Shown one piece after another: positions 1 to 11,897 of a stretch of 64,000 nucleotides of DNA. A program made the position numbers and the translations under genes. Source of the stretch: Platerodrilus igneus. Lineage: Eukaryota > Arthropoda > Insecta > Coleoptera > Lycidae. The notes under the pieces are model-generated. The model was not told where the DNA came from. It worked only from the letters and a program-made list of their open reading frames with translations, and ran no database searches. The DNA lies in contig JARFIW010001456.1 of assembly GCA_036346225.1 (NCBI GenBank), forward strand, positions 124,001 through 188,000, in the 5' to 3' direction. Position 1 is the stretch's first letter; each line of letters starts with the position of its first letter.

Positions 1-2556
1 GCGATAGGGACTTGGAATGTAAGGTCCTTACTTAGAGTAGATAAGTTAACGAATTTATTAGTCGAAATGGAAAAAAAAGCTGTGCATTTTACGTTTTAGT
101 GAGGTGAGATGGCTAGATAGTGATGACTCAGAATAATTACAACTTCTTTAACTAATGGACAGGCCGGGGTAGGAACAGTGTTAGGTAAAAGATTCGGACG
201 TAAAGTTAAAGAGTACTTACAATTTAGTGATAGAATAATTATGGTTAGATTGAGTACAAAACCCACAGGCACTGTTTTAGTATAGATTTACATGCCAACA
301 ACTCAGTACGAGGATGAGAAAGTAGAAAAGGAATACGATGATATAAATAGTATATTGAGAAAAGTAAAGGGAGATGAGAATTTAATAGTTGTGGGCAATT
401 TTAATGCGGCAGTAGGAGATGGTAGTGAAGGAAAAATGGTAGGAAAATTTGGGTATGGTAGACGAAATGATAGAGGAGAAAAATTAGTTTTTACCAGGAA
501 CATACATTAGTAACCGTAACCCTATTCGAACAACATGTTAGAAGAGAATATACTTGGAAAGCGCCAAGTGATGGAACTAGATACCAAATAGATTATATTT
601 TACTTAAACAAAGATTTAGAAACCAAGTAAAAAGCTGTCGTAGTTATGTAGGAGCTGACATAGATAGCGATCATAACTTAGTTAAAATGAAGTGTAATCT
701 AAAATTCAAAAAACTGAGAAAGGCTAAAAGAGAGAGATGGGATCTAGATAAGATTAATAATTGTTATTTAAAAGAGGAATATAAACAAGAGGTAGATAAT
801 AAGGTCTAGGAGATAGATGTAGGAGGGAACATAGAAAATAGATGGAAAGAAATAAAAAAAACTGTACATTATACAGCAACACAGACCATAGGTAAGAAAA
901 AGGTAGAAGCAAGAAAACCCTGGGTAACAAAATATATATTAGATTTAATAGAGAATAGAAGAAAGCTTAAACCTTTCAGAGAATTGGATAGTGAGAGTAA
1001 GCAAAAATATAGTAGAGTTAAAAATAAGATGTATATGAATGTAAAAAAGCTGGAAATATATTGGATGGAGAAGAATTGTAAGGGAATACAAGATGATTTG
1101 AGAGTAGGTAAGACAGACAGTACTTACAGGGTAGTTAAAAGGTTTTTTTGGGAAGATAAGAAACAATATAATGGTGTTAAAGATGAGAATAATGAGCTTC
1201 TTATAAATAAAGTTGAAGCAGCATATAGATGGGAAAGATATTTAGAAGAGTTATATAAGGGAGACGATATGGATGAGTTAGAAAACGACTGAAAAAGAAT
1301 GTTGAAATAGGGTTCTCAATATTATGAGAGGAATTTGATAGAGCTGTTAGGGATCTAAACTAAATAAAGCGCTGGGGATAGACGATATAACCGCAGAATT
1401 AATAAAATATGTAAGTCAGAAAACTTCAGACAAATTATATGAACTAGCAAAAGTGATATATGACACAGGTGAAGTCCCAATAGATTTGGAAAAAAATATT
1501 ATTATCCCAAACCCAAAAAAGTCAGGAGCTGATAAGTGTGAGAATTTTAGAAAGGTTAGTTTAACTTCCAACACTTCCAAAATACTAACAATAATAATTA
1601 AAAATAGAGTAGAAGCTTTGACTGAGAATTATTTAGGCAAAGACCAATATGGTTTTCGTAAAGACAGAAGGACTAGACAACCGATACTAATGATTAGGGT
1701 AATTATTGAAAAAAGGTTGCAAAAAATTAACATACTCATTTCGCGTTTGTAAATTTAGAAAAAGCATTTGATAGGGTTAATTGGATTGTTACGTTCAGGG
1801 TTTTGCGAAAAATAGGAATCTCTCATAGGGATAGAAAAATTATTTACAGTCTATATAAAAACCAAAGAGTGGTAATTAGATTTGATAAAAGAGAAAAGGA
1901 AGCTAAGATTAGAAATGGTGTTAGACAGAACTGTATACTATCTCGCTTGATTTTTAATGTTTGTATTGAGGAAGCTTTAAACTTAGCTAGAGAGAGAAAG
2001 GAGATGGGTATTAGTGTTCAGGGATAGAAAATATACATGCCACGTTTTGCAGATGATATAACCATTATAACAGAGTTTAGAAAAGAGTTAGGAGAGTTTT
2101 AAAATATTTTGGAGGAGATACTACTGAGTAACTATAGTATGAGAATTAACTCAGGAAAGACAAAGATGATGACAAGTGAGTTACAGCCTAGTTCTAAACC
2201 AACATTAAAAATAGATAATACCGATTTAGAGGAGGTAGATGAATCTTGCTATTTAAGTAGTATAATTACAAAGGACGGACGTAACAGAAGTAGCTATAAT
2301 AGCTCAAGCTAAAAAAATGTTTTTAAAAAGAAAGACTTACTAATAGCTAATAGTATTAGTTTAGATAATAGAAAAAGTTTCTTAAACTCGTACGTATGGA
2401 GTGTTCTATTATACGGTAATGAGACTTGGACAATTAAAGAAGTAGATAAGAAAAAGATAGAAGCTTTTGAAACTTGGTGTTATAGGAGAATGTTAAAGAT
2501 TAGTTATACAGATAGAGTAACAAATAAGGAAGTTTATAGAAGGATAGATGAGTATT
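1..2556 (+). pseudogene. Decayed LINE, endonuclease and reverse transcriptase (copy 1)
   Basis: A non-LTR retrotransposon of the type annotated as craniofacial-development-protein-2-like. The left edge cuts it just at the start of the endonuclease (GTWNVRSL). Endonuclease motifs follow to about 700: VVGNFNAAVG near 391-420, where the usual catalytic GDFNA reads GNFNA, then YQIDYILL near 580-603 and DSDHNL near 664-681. Reverse transcriptase follows at about 1360-2330: LGIDDITAELI, DQYGFRK, VNLEKAFDRVNW and the catalytic FADD near 2046. The 3' domain (WTIKE, then YRRMLK) runs to about 2556. Stops and frameshifts split it into at least six pieces, so it is inactive. A 0.6-kb block separates it from its last segment. 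Confidence 0.9.
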
Positions 2557-3143
2557 ACAATTCTTCCGCGTACGTATTCAGCGCCACTGTTACGTTTGGC
2601 ACCACTACCACGGTCCACGTTTCACAATATTGCGCAATAGTTAATATTATGACATAATTACGCTGCAAATTGTATCAAATACCAAACACGTTTACAATGA
2701 TACATTTCTTATTTGAAAATGAAGATAAAGCAAAGTACTCACTTAAAACGCGCCTTGCAGTTAAATCTCAGGGCATCTCCTTGTTTGGGTCACATCATGC
2801 CATTGTTGATCCAGATTTAAGTCTCTCCTCTTTCGTCGTTCGTAGCGGTACGATAGTATACAGGTTGAGGTAACCATAAAAGGTAGAGAGAAGATAGAGG
2901 AACCTACATCCTAAAAAGAGAAAGGACAAAAAACACGACACCGGTAGACGTTACCCGCTTCGAGGTCTCGTGGCTAATCATGATGTCGTATCGCAAACCG
3001 CGCACTTGTCCATTCACTCCGCGCTTGCGCAACTGTCCTGGATGGCGGAAATTAACAAGTTTATTTTAAAATAATGGCGGGAATTTAGTCACAAATTTAA
3101 AGGTGTACATCTGCAAAGTTGGAATGTAACATGAGGAACCCTG
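2557..3143. mobile_element. Foreign block inserted in LINE copy 1, origin unknown
   Basis: LINE coding is continuous in sense up to RRIDE near 2548 and resumes at WKQLKVRRDRMIG at about 3145. The roughly 590 bp between are more GC-rich and do not fit the LINE. The block may run from CAGCGCC (2579) to ACCCTG (about 3140), so both ends could start with CAG when read inward, as in some DNA transposons, but flanking duplications do not match convincingly. A CCGCGCTTGCGC stretch near 3020 resembles one at about 56493-56510. Exact ends are uncertain. Confidence 0.45.
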
Positions 3144-3420
3144 TATGTGGAAACAATTAAAAGTCAGGAGAGATAGAATGATAGGTCAGCAGTTAAGATA
3201 TGAGGGACTATTTAGTAAAGTCTTAGATTATAGAATACCAAATAAAAATAGAGTAGGAACGCCTAGACAAAGCTATATTAGTCAAATTATTAGAGATTTA
3301 GGTTGCGAAGAGTGTGTAGACCTTTTTAGACTAGCTCAGAATAGAAAAGAATTTAGAGCTGCGTCAAACCGACCCTAAGTAAGTTCGAAAACAAAATGAT
3401 GATGAACAACAACAAGCAGA
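3144..3420 (+). pseudogene. 3' end of LINE copy 1
   Basis: The open stretch 3145-3378 carries the conserved C-terminal block of these LINEs: WKQLKVRRDRMIGQQLR, then VGTPRQSY and LFRLAQNRKEFR. It ends a few dozen bases before a tail of ATG and AAC trinucleotides (about 3393-3415), a typical LINE terminus. It belongs to the element that begins at the left edge and was separated by the block at 2557-3143. Confidence 0.85.
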
Positions 3421-4584
3421 TTATGGTGGTTGCATTAAGCATGAGTGCGATTAAAACTTGCAAGTCTACACTTCACTACTATCAACATACAAAAATATTG
3501 AGTTAAACTATCCGAAAATATTTTGTCTGATACAATGTAAAATGTTTTTAAAACAGAGTTAACTATTAATCGCGTTGGTACAGCCCATCCTAAAACGTAT
3601 AAAAAATCTATCAAAAACACTGGCGAAAACATCACTGAGTGCTTCAGTTTTTCCATAGAAACGTTATAGTTAATTTTGCTAAGATTTCAAATATAAACAA
3701 ATTTAATAATATTTTTTTAGTTTTACATTTTTGATAATTTCACGTTAAATATTCAATAATACTTTAAAGTGTGATCTACCAAAATTTTTAATTATTAGCC
3801 ATCTGTGATAGTTAAGGATCTTTCACTATCTTAAAATATAACCTACAAAATTTTTAAATATACTTACAGCATAAGGAATTTCACCAGGCTTTGCGTCTGT
3901 ACCACCAACAATCCTACCTTCTTGGGGAAGATACAGAGCTAATAAAAAAAATATTTAGTAATTCTTCTATTGCAGTTGTTTTTACCGTTTGCTCCTATGA
4001 ATAGACAACACACCAATATACCACGAAGAGTCATTTTGAGAACAGAAGTGACAACGATAAGCAACCTGCTGTATATATATTATTCGTAATCTTAATTCCC
4101 TGAAATAAGTCTTTGAATAAAATAGTGACGTTAAACAATGCGTGTGCACTACAGCTAATTGTACAGCTGACATGCTTGAACTTTGATTTATTTAAGTTGA
4201 CTTTTACCCTAATGCCAGCATACAACATGTACTCCTATCACTAAGCCGGTGAGTTTAAAAACTGGATTTTTGATCGGTTTCTGAATCACAAACTTAGCTA
4301 TGTCTCAAGTGGGTTTACATTATGAAATTTTGATGCAATGCAAGGGATTGCATTGCCCTTCACTTGCATGCGATTTCTTTCTACACTTGTACAATTTGTA
4401 TGCAACTTCAATTTGATGGACAGTGTTACCAACGAATGAAAATAATATTTCATCGAAAACAAGTTGAAAATGCAAGGCATTGTCGCAACGAACTTCCAAA
4501 TGTAGACTTACTTTAAAACAATTTAAAGAAATTAAAATTATTATGTTGTAATAATTATAAGTATTCAGATAAAATAAAAATTAA
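3421..4584. other. No recognisable gene
   Basis: AT-rich sequence with short open frames only. No protein family, RNA gene or clear repeat structure was recognised on either strand. Confidence 0.6.
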
Positions 4585-4910
4585 TTCCCCGGGGGGTCGG
4601 GTATCCGTGGTCAGATTTTGTGGGGGGTACCATATTTCGACTCAGCTATGTTAGGGGAGTCCAAATATGTATCGCACATTAATTTTGGACCTATTTGAAA
4701 TTTTAATTTTCCCGACGGAATATCGCGGGGGCACGGCGTCCCCGTGGCCCGATTTCAACTGACATCAAAACTTAAGCTCAGGACACCGAGCTGAATCGAT
4801 TGATGTATCACACATTGATGTCCGACCATTAGAAAGGCCTCGGACGGACAGACGGACAGACAGACGGACGACAAATCGATTTCATAAACGAACGAAGTTC
4901 GTTGAAAAAT
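4585..4910. repeat. Interspersed repeat with GACGGACA tract and terminal palindrome
   Basis: The block stands out by GC content (CCCCGGGGGGTCGGG at the left) and contains a short tandem tract of GACGGACA/GACAGACG units near 4848-4873. The right end has the near-palindrome AACGAACGAAGTTCGTTG around 4886-4905. GACGGACA tracts of this kind are common in 3' regions of dispersed arthropod repeats, but I cannot assign a family. No protein coding was seen. Confidence 0.5.
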
Positions 4911-5094
4911 TTGCAGATAAATACAACAAATAGCATTCTTTACCATTATAAACTATTTATATAATGATTATCCAACATATGTAAAATCATCATAAGATGA
5001 ATTGCGATTACCTTTAGCAGTTTGCTTTTTTCACATTGTTGCATTTTGGTTATTTATGTTGTTTCGGCATTCACAGAATAAAATATAGGTTAAG

Positions 5095-7202
5095 TTATGC
5101 TTATACTAATTTTATTTCTAAATCGGTATCTCATTTCATCATCATTAGGTCTTCAGTCTTGGAACTGGTTAGACGCGTACCCTCATTTTTTCTTATTCTG
5201 TGCTAACCTACACATTTCCCTGAAATTTCCAGTCTGCATGTTTTATTATCTGCGTGCAATAGTCTGCTCTTTTTTCGTATCTCTGCTCGTAATATATCCC
5301 GCACTATTTCCTTAGAACGTATCCTGCCCTTCTATTGTCTCTATTTTTTTTTGTTTTCTACAGATATCTTTATTCCCATATTATTTCAATAGCCACTTTC
5401 TTATCGACTTTGTCGGTCCATGCTATCATCCTCATACAACTGAAGTACAACATTTTAAAAGACTTCTACCACTTTTCTGTCTGCTTCTCCTACTGTCCCT
5501 ATTTTATAGACGTACTCTGCTGTGCACCACACATATGCTTTCAGCAATCTTTTCCTTATCTCTTGTTTGTTGTTTTTTCTTGATAAATGTAACACGACCT
5601 TGTACTAATCCTTGTTTTATAATCTTTTACACTTTTCCAATATTACGTTATTTGGTTTCCTAAGTAGCAGAAATCTTTAACCTCGTGTAAGTTCTCGTTT
5701 CCTATTTGTATTCTGGTTTTTGATTTATTTTCCCCTCCTTTACATACTGGTACTTTAGTTTTATTTTTATTAATTTTCATACCGTACGTCTTTGTTAGAA
5801 CCGTTTCCATTTCAATAAGAGCTGCTTCTAACTCGTCCTTGCTAGATGCTAATACTACTATATCATCTGCAAATCTAAGCGTAAAATCATTTGTCCCTTC
5901 ATAGTAATTCCAAATGCCTTCCTGCATTTGACAATATTTATTGCTTCTTTGTTGTAAAGTTAAAAATTAACCAGGATTAGGTATATCTCCGTCTCACCCC
6001 TGTCCTAATATTTACTTCTCTACATTCCTGCTCTAATTCTATTACCGCTGTTTGCTCTTTGTATAAGCTATGTACTATCCATCTATCCCTAAAATGTATT
6101 CCAATCTTTTTGAGTACTTGGAAAATTTTTTTAGATTTTTTTTTGTCGAACGCTTTTTCCAGATCTACAAACCTATATAAACGCTTTCTCTTTTTTTCCA
6201 TAGTCTTCTCCATTATCATCCACAGAGCTAAAATATCCTACCATGTTCCCCTGTTTCTACTAAACCTAATTCGAACTTCTTCTAGTACTTCTTCAATCCG
6301 TTTTTCCTTCCGTCTTTTCACACGTGTACTGTCAAACTTATTGCTAGAAAATTTTCACATCTATCAGCGTCTCTATTTTTTTGGAATAGTGACTATGATG
6401 TTACGTATGAAATTTTTGAGTATCTTGCCTTTTTCATACATATAGCTTACAAGTTGGAAGAAACGTTCTGTTACTGCTTGTCCAACGGTATTTACTGTTT
6501 CTACTTGTATCTTATTTATACCCGGTGCCTTACCATTTTTCAAACCCTTTAATGCTCATTTAAACTAATCTCTAAGTATAGGCTATCTCAAGTCGTCCTT
6601 TACATTGTCTGATTCCTGTTCTAATAGTGCTATTTTCTCTCCTGCATATAAATGCTTTATATATTCTGGCAACCTAACCACTTTCTCTGCATTTTCTATT
6701 ATGATGTGTTCTTCTACCCCCGTTATATTTTTGCTATATTGTTTTATATCTCTAAAATTCATTGTAATTAGTTTGTACGCTTCGTCTGTCTTTCGTATTT
6801 CCATCTCAGTTTGTACCTTTTTGCACTTTTCATCAATCCATTGTTCTTTAGCTTTCTTGCATTTGCGAATAATTTCCCATTTTATGGCTGTGTATCTCTG
6901 TTTTCCTGCTTTGTTTGGCCTGTCTTTTTATTTTTGTTTTACTTCTATTAAATTCAAAATACCTTTTGTTTTCCATAATTTCTTATTTTCTTTTCGTGTG
7001 TACTCCAGAATATCACTTGCTGCCATGTCTAAGCTGGATTTAACGTTGTTTCATTCTATTTCTACTTCCTTAGTCTCAAAAATTTTCCTTACGTCTTTTA
7101 GTAATTTATTTGACTTTTTCTTAAATCTTTTGTGGATATCTTTATCTTTTAGTTTCTCAAAGTGCCTTTTACTGTTTCTTTTTTTAAATTTTTGAATTTA
7201 AG
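5095..7202 (-). pseudogene. LINE copy 2, reverse transcriptase half
   Basis: Read on -, the element enters at KFKNLKKRNSKRHFEKL (near 7195), passes KLWKTKGILNLIE (about 6980), the RT region with VDLEKAFDKK (about 6160) and TGVRRRYT (about 5980), and the catalytic FADDIVVLASS (about 5860-5885). It ends with C-terminal fragments that include LAQN and RLTSSKTED near 5150-5210 and an ATGATGATG-like tail near 5140. The family is that of copy 1 but the two are diverged. Stops and frameshifts are frequent. Its endonuclease half lies at 12447-13480, separated by a gypsy insertion. Confidence 0.88.
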
Positions 7203-7206
7203 CGCG

Positions 7207-7506
7207 AGTTACATATCCCCTATATCAGTATGTATAGTTATTTAAATGCATTTAGTAATAGCATGTTTCATTGTATTAATTGAAGGTAACAATATTAAAG
7301 GTTAATCAGAGTTCTATTCAGACATGAGAACGAAAGCAATTACTTTATATTCCAGACGCAACCTGATACTGCAGGTGCAGATACAAGGAACTGCAATGAA
7401 GCAGTCTTAATTAAAATTACATAAATAAGACAATGTATGTTTATCAAGAGGTATCAGGCGTGAGATCTGCACTTTCCCATAAGATGATGTGAGACCAGGG
7501 ACTATA

Positions 7507-7554
<48 letters not shown>

Positions 7555-8040
7555 TTAAACAACAAACATATATCTCAAAGAAAAATCAACAACCATCACC
7601 TCTTCGTAACCTAGCAACCAACACCTTACCTACTATGTTAGTTTTATATAAATCAAAAAAAAATTTAAATCATAATTGTACATTCAAAACCACCTTAGCT
7701 TAGTCTTCTCTACATTTTCATGATCTTTTGATTGGTACAAACAAATATTGCATTGTATAATAATAATCAATAATATTAAAAAGCATATTTAGACAACCCT
7801 TTTATATGTTTCACCCTCGTTTAATTTTACATGTGACTGCTACTAATTTCATTTCTAAATTAAAAGTCAAACACCTTCTGGACAAGTATGATTATTGATC
7901 TACAAAGTAATATTCACTCGAAGATAAAGCATTTTGCCAATTAGCATCGTTTCTCACCTCACTAATTGTTTTGATTAAACTTGAGTTTTGTAGTACAGTA
8001 TATATAACAACCATCTGTACTCCAGTTCTCTCCCTCACCC

Positions 8041-8085
<45 letters not shown>

Positions 8086-8335
8086 CTGAGGAGTCCCTGA
8101 TGGCCAGTCAGTCTCGAACTACATAACTTTAACATTATTGGTAGTTCAAGCTACTCATTGGTAATTATTAAAATATTAACTTTGTTTAATTTGTTAAATT
8201 AAAAGCCACGTTAATGAACATAACGTACAAGTTGTTAAACCGTTTTTGTAATTACTGTTTAAAAATAAATTTGATATGTGTTTTTGGGAAATAAATGTTT
8301 TTAAGAAGGAGTTCCCAAAGGTCCAAAACATATCT
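7207..8335 (+). repeat. 5' LTR of AGTTA-type gypsy element
   Basis: It begins AGTTACATATCCCC and ends about CATATCT, followed at once by GACGTAGTCGGTG, a primer-site-like motif. It aligns along its length with 11898-12442 and, inverted, with 14302-14856. It is longer than these because of a TA-flanked insertion at about 7503-8084. The 4 bp before it (CGCG, 7203-7206) recur after the 3' LTR at 12443-12446. Termini beginning AGTTA are typical of the insect gypsy lineage related to 17.6 and gypsy. Confidence 0.88.
7503..8084. mobile_element. Insertion bounded by two (TA)n tracts inside the 5' LTR
   Basis: The 3' LTR reads from GGAATTACATAAATA straight into CTCTGAGGAG, whereas the 5' LTR has about 575 extra bp at that point. 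The extra DNA starts with a (TA)n tract at 7503-7552 and ends with another at about 8043-8084. Between them lie about 490 bp of AT-rich sequence without coding potential. It was inserted after the LTRs were formed or lost from the other LTR. The family is unknown. Confidence 0.7.
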
Positions 8336-8348
8336 GACGTAGTCGGTG
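8336..8348 (+). other. Putative primer-binding site
   Basis: GACGTAGTCGGTG directly follows the 5' LTR. It resembles the GGCGCAGTCGGTA-type site used by 17.6-like gypsy elements, with a few substitutions. Confidence 0.55.
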
Positions 8349-9246
8349 AAATTCCAGAAGGGCACTAACGATTCCAAAATCGAAACACTGGTGCACGTGA
8401 ATTTTAATTCTTTACTGGAAGAACAAAATTGGACAAAATACAAAATCGACCGAATCCAATAGAGACGGAAGACTAATGGAACTGGCAATCAAATTATTGT
8501 GAGTACTTACAGTTCATTTTTCCTAACCATTTTTTTTCTTTTTTGAAAATTGATGTTAGCAAATAAGACTTGAAACGAGAGAACTTATGTACAATTTATT
8601 ATTACACTTTATTATTACAAGTAATTATTACTGAAATAATTTACTCAGCTAAAGTCTGAACTTAATTATAACAAAGGTTTATAATTATACACATTTATGT
8701 ACAATTCATTGCACCGATTACTAAGGAAACAATTATTCAACAAAAGTCTGAAATCGATGTAATTAGAACAGAGGTTTATAATTACATACAATACACGTAA
8801 CAGTAATTATTCTTTAAGTAACTTATTTCTACGTCCATGTCAGTAACCGTCAGAAATCGCACTGACGACATTCCTCGTAAGTGACATTTAACAATAACAT
8901 GCACGTAATGAGGCCTCGTAACATACACGTGCGTTTTGACAAGAAAACTTAAATTTCTTGGTTTAATCAAATGGCAATCAAATTTTTATCTACCTACGGC
9001 TTTATTTGGTCTATTTACATACATTTAGTTAATTGAAAACCATAAAAGCTTTCAGCATTAGCAAGATACATTTTAGATTAAAAGAGTGATCGGCCCTAAA
9101 TGTCGACAACACATTAATCAATTTCTTTTAAAATAAATCCCGTTCTCTTAGCATGCTATGGAAATAAACGTCATGTCATTTATGTTGTCAATTTTTACAA
9201 CAAAATATTATTGTATCCGAATATTTTCTCAACTTTACGTACGATT
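8349..9246 (+). other. Leader and unassigned internal part of the gypsy element
   Basis: Lies between the primer site and the gag remains. It is AT-rich and no coding was recognised. It probably contains further insertions, because the usual distance to gag is shorter. Confidence 0.4.
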
Positions 9247-9464
9247 ATGTCTATTAGTAGTGAAAATGATGAAATTATGAGCACTGCGCCGGAGATTTTA
9301 GAAAAAGCTCAATGTACCACAAATAATTTGTTATCGCTAAAACCCAAAGAAAGCTACGAAGTTACCTATCAAAAATTCATGGATTGACGAAACAAGCATA
9401 ACGTTAAAACATCAATAATTGTGATTTCCTTTATAGTAGAAGAAAATGACTGGGCGTAAAAAAG
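9247..9464 (+). pseudogene. N-terminal fragment of a recombinase-like insect repeat protein
   Basis: From ATG 9247 the frame reads a 47-residue stretch with LSLKPKESYEVTYQKFMD, a stop, then NKHNVKTS. This resembles the N-terminal helical domain (KSKERYELVYQKFxxW type) of repeat-encoded proteins in insects that are related to tyrosine recombinases. It runs directly into the MITE at 9465. The assignment is from memory of the family and is tentative. The gene is truncated and interrupted. Confidence 0.35.
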
Positions 9465-9602
9465 TATAGTACGTTATACGAGTTCTAAACCCATTACGTA
9501 TTCGTGAAATTTACGCACTCGCCTCTACGCGGCTTCGTGCGTAAACTTTTTCACTTCGTGCGTAATGGGTTACTTACAACTCTTGTTACGTAATATACTA
9601 TA
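9465..9602. mobile_element. Small palindromic MITE
   Basis: A 138-bp foldback unit. The left end reads TATAGTACGTTATACGAG and, further in, AACCCATTACG. The right end is the inverted form (CGTAATGGGTTAC, then TTGTTACGTAATATACTATA). It has no coding capacity. Its outermost bases resemble the ends of the element at 61191-61470. Confidence 0.7.
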
Positions 9603-9639
9603 ATACGAACTTAACTGAAATAACAGAGATTAAATAATT

Positions 9640-10800
9640 TATTGAGATGCACACTGAAAACTTAAGGTTATATTTAGATTCAATACCAATATACGATGGA
9701 AATCGAGCTTTACTAGTAATTTTTACTACCGCGTGCGACACATTTCTAAAATCATTCTACAAACAAAGGGACATTGAACGGAACAACTGGCTATTAAAAT
9801 TGATTTCTAGGTAAGCTAACCGGCAGAGCTTTGACCTTAATTGCAAGTAGGGACGACCTGACAGATTGGGAGGACTACAAGGAAATATTTATCGCGTATT
9901 TCGGACACCAGCGTAATATAAAATGCCTTGTCACAGACTTATTAAACCTAAGAATAGAAAATAATAATCACCATACCAATTTGGTATGCGATGTAAAAAC
10001 GTTAGAAGTTTAATGGTAACTAAATTGAAACTAGAGGAACCAAACCCAAACGCACGCTTAATTAAAACTAAAATGTACGATGAGATGGCGTTAGACACTT
10101 ATATAAACGCGTTACCCTAGCGATTATCGGACAAGGAAAAATTTCAAAATCCCCAAAATCTAGAAGAAGCGTTAAATTTAATTATCAAATCCTAACGCAA
10201 ACAAATATTATCTACCAATTAAAACTATACAAGCCGCGAGACAAATACCAACACAACTCAAATTTGCATTATTTAATGCACCAATAAATCAATCGAGAAT
10301 TAATAGTTCAAACTTTAATAATACAAATTTCAACAATCGATTTCGACAATTTCGCAAATCAGCATTAAACTAGACTTTTACAAAACCGACATTTACACCA
10401 AAATTCAATCAGAACGCAAATCGAACGTAGCAAACATTCGGCGTAAATTCTAACAGAAATGCACCCGTGAAAAATAATAACAGCAACCCCAATAATTATT
10501 ACAAATCAACCTCTATGAACACTTTGTCTGGTAACACCAGACAAAACACTAAAATATCTCAAATCAGACTTGACTATACACAAAGACGAAACTTCACTTC
10601 CGAGGAACTATTTCACCAAGAAGTAGAAAATTTTAACGATCAAGACATAATTATGCGAATCTGAGTACAGACGATGAAGCAAATTACTCAGAGAACTACG
10701 AACGTAACCACACTTACGAAAATTACGAAGAGAACGATGAAGAAAATGCGTGCTCAAATTTTTAGTTGGACAGAACAGAATACGATCAGACGTAATAAAC
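9640..10800 (+). pseudogene. gag remains of AGTTA-type gypsy element
   Basis: Pieces in changing frames carry gypsy-lineage gag signatures: LRLYLDSIPIYDG (about 9661-9700), the short frame 9831-10013 with TLIASRDDLTDWEDYK and YFGHQRN, then LEEALNLIIKS near 10160-10195. An asparagine-rich stretch follows at 10467-10664, then an acidic one (YENYEENDEEN near 10715-10750). The order matches the Gag of gypsy and 17.6 relatives. Several stops and frameshifts break it. Confidence 0.75.
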
Positions 10801-10829
10801 TTAAACAACATTAATTAAGACGTTCTACC

Positions 10830-11140
10830 CTATATAGAAATATCACATACCGAAATTAAATTACTAATCGATATAGAATCTTCAAAAACTTCAATTAGCC
10901 CCAAAACCGTGCAGAAACATTATTTAAATTTTGTAGAAAGAAAACTATTTAAAATCAAAACAAAACACAAAACGACAGTACACTAATTTATTGCAAACAT
11001 ACTCTTACCAAAAACTTTTAATATAAAATGAAATATAAATTTTGCATCTTTGAATTTAACGATAAACACGACGGGTTAATAGGCATGGATGTTTTAAGAA
11101 AACTAGGAGCGAATATTGATATAAAAAATCGACTAAAGAA
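10830..11140 (+). pseudogene. Protease remains of AGTTA-type gypsy element
   Basis: The frame near 10850 reads EIKLLIDIESSKTSIS, in the position of the retroviral-type aspartic protease motif LLIDTGSS. The catalytic Asp is present but the following T-G is replaced by I-E. Downstream GLIGMDVLRKLGANID (about 11075-11122) matches the end of the protease domain. Stops lie between. It is non-functional. Confidence 0.65.
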
Positions 11141-11584
11141 CGAAACACGGACAGATTCCAATTAAATTCCAAAACAGTAACATTCAGACCTATCAAAAAT
11201 ACACCTTCGAACCTAGGACGAAGAAACAAGTAAACGTCTTAGTAAATTCGGAAAGCGACATAGGAATAATAAATCACGTGTCATTTCAACAAGGAGTAGG
11301 AACACCCACCGCGTTAGTACATATAAAACACAACTACGCCACTACGACAATTTTGAACTCAAACAACTACCCCATAGTAGTATCTTTAACGACATCCATA
11401 GAAGTGAAGGAAGTGAATTTTAGTGAAATGAAAATTGATGAAAACTTTCAACCACACAGAATACGGTAAAATGTTAAAGGAAAATTTAATTAACATTCGT
11501 TTCAATGACAATATTAACACAGAAGAGGAGAGAGCAATAAAAGGTTTATGTTTCGAATACCGAGTATATTCCATTCTGAATGAA

Positions 11585-11839
11585 TACCTTTAACTTTCAC
11601 CGACACCGTCAAATATAGCATTGAACTAACAGATGATAAACCAATTTATACCAAAGCATATAAACTACCTCAAGCAAGTCAAGAAGAAGCAGATAGACAC
11701 GTAGCAGACTTATTAAACCAAGACATTATTCAGCACTCGAATTCACCATGGAGCAACCCCGTACTAATTGTACCAAAAAAATTAGATGCCTCAGGCAAAT
11801 GCAAATACCGAATGGTTATCGATTACAGAAAACTCAACC
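11585..11839 (+). pseudogene. Truncated reverse transcriptase of AGTTA-type gypsy element
   Basis: The frame reads the start of a Ty3/gypsy RT: YTKAYKLPQASQEEADRHV, then DIIQHSNSPWSNPVLIVPKK and YRMVIDYRKLN. Directly after KLNQ, at about 11840, the sequence switches to LINE sequence and then the 3' LTR. The RT catalytic centre, RNase H and integrase are therefore missing, leaving only about 80 residues of the enzyme. Confidence 0.88.
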
Positions 11840-11897
11840 AGTTTCTCAAAATGCCTTTTAACGTTTCTCTTTTTTTTAATTTTTGAATTTAAGCGCG
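11840..11897 (-). other. 58-bp LINE fragment repeated from 7149-7206
   Basis: This stretch (AGTTTCTCAAAATGCC ... AAGCGCG) is a diverged copy of 7149-7206, the LINE coding sequence (RHFEKL on -) that flanks the 5' LTR. Here it lies inside the gypsy element, between truncated RT and 3' LTR, including a third copy of the CGCG target. It cannot result from a simple insertion. Confidence 0.85.

Noticed and set aside
2579..3143. A hAT insertion with 8-bp duplication in LINE copy 1
   Set aside because: CAG-type ends are suggestive, but the flanking octamers TACGTATT and TATGTGGA differ at several positions, so only an unclassified insertion is reported.
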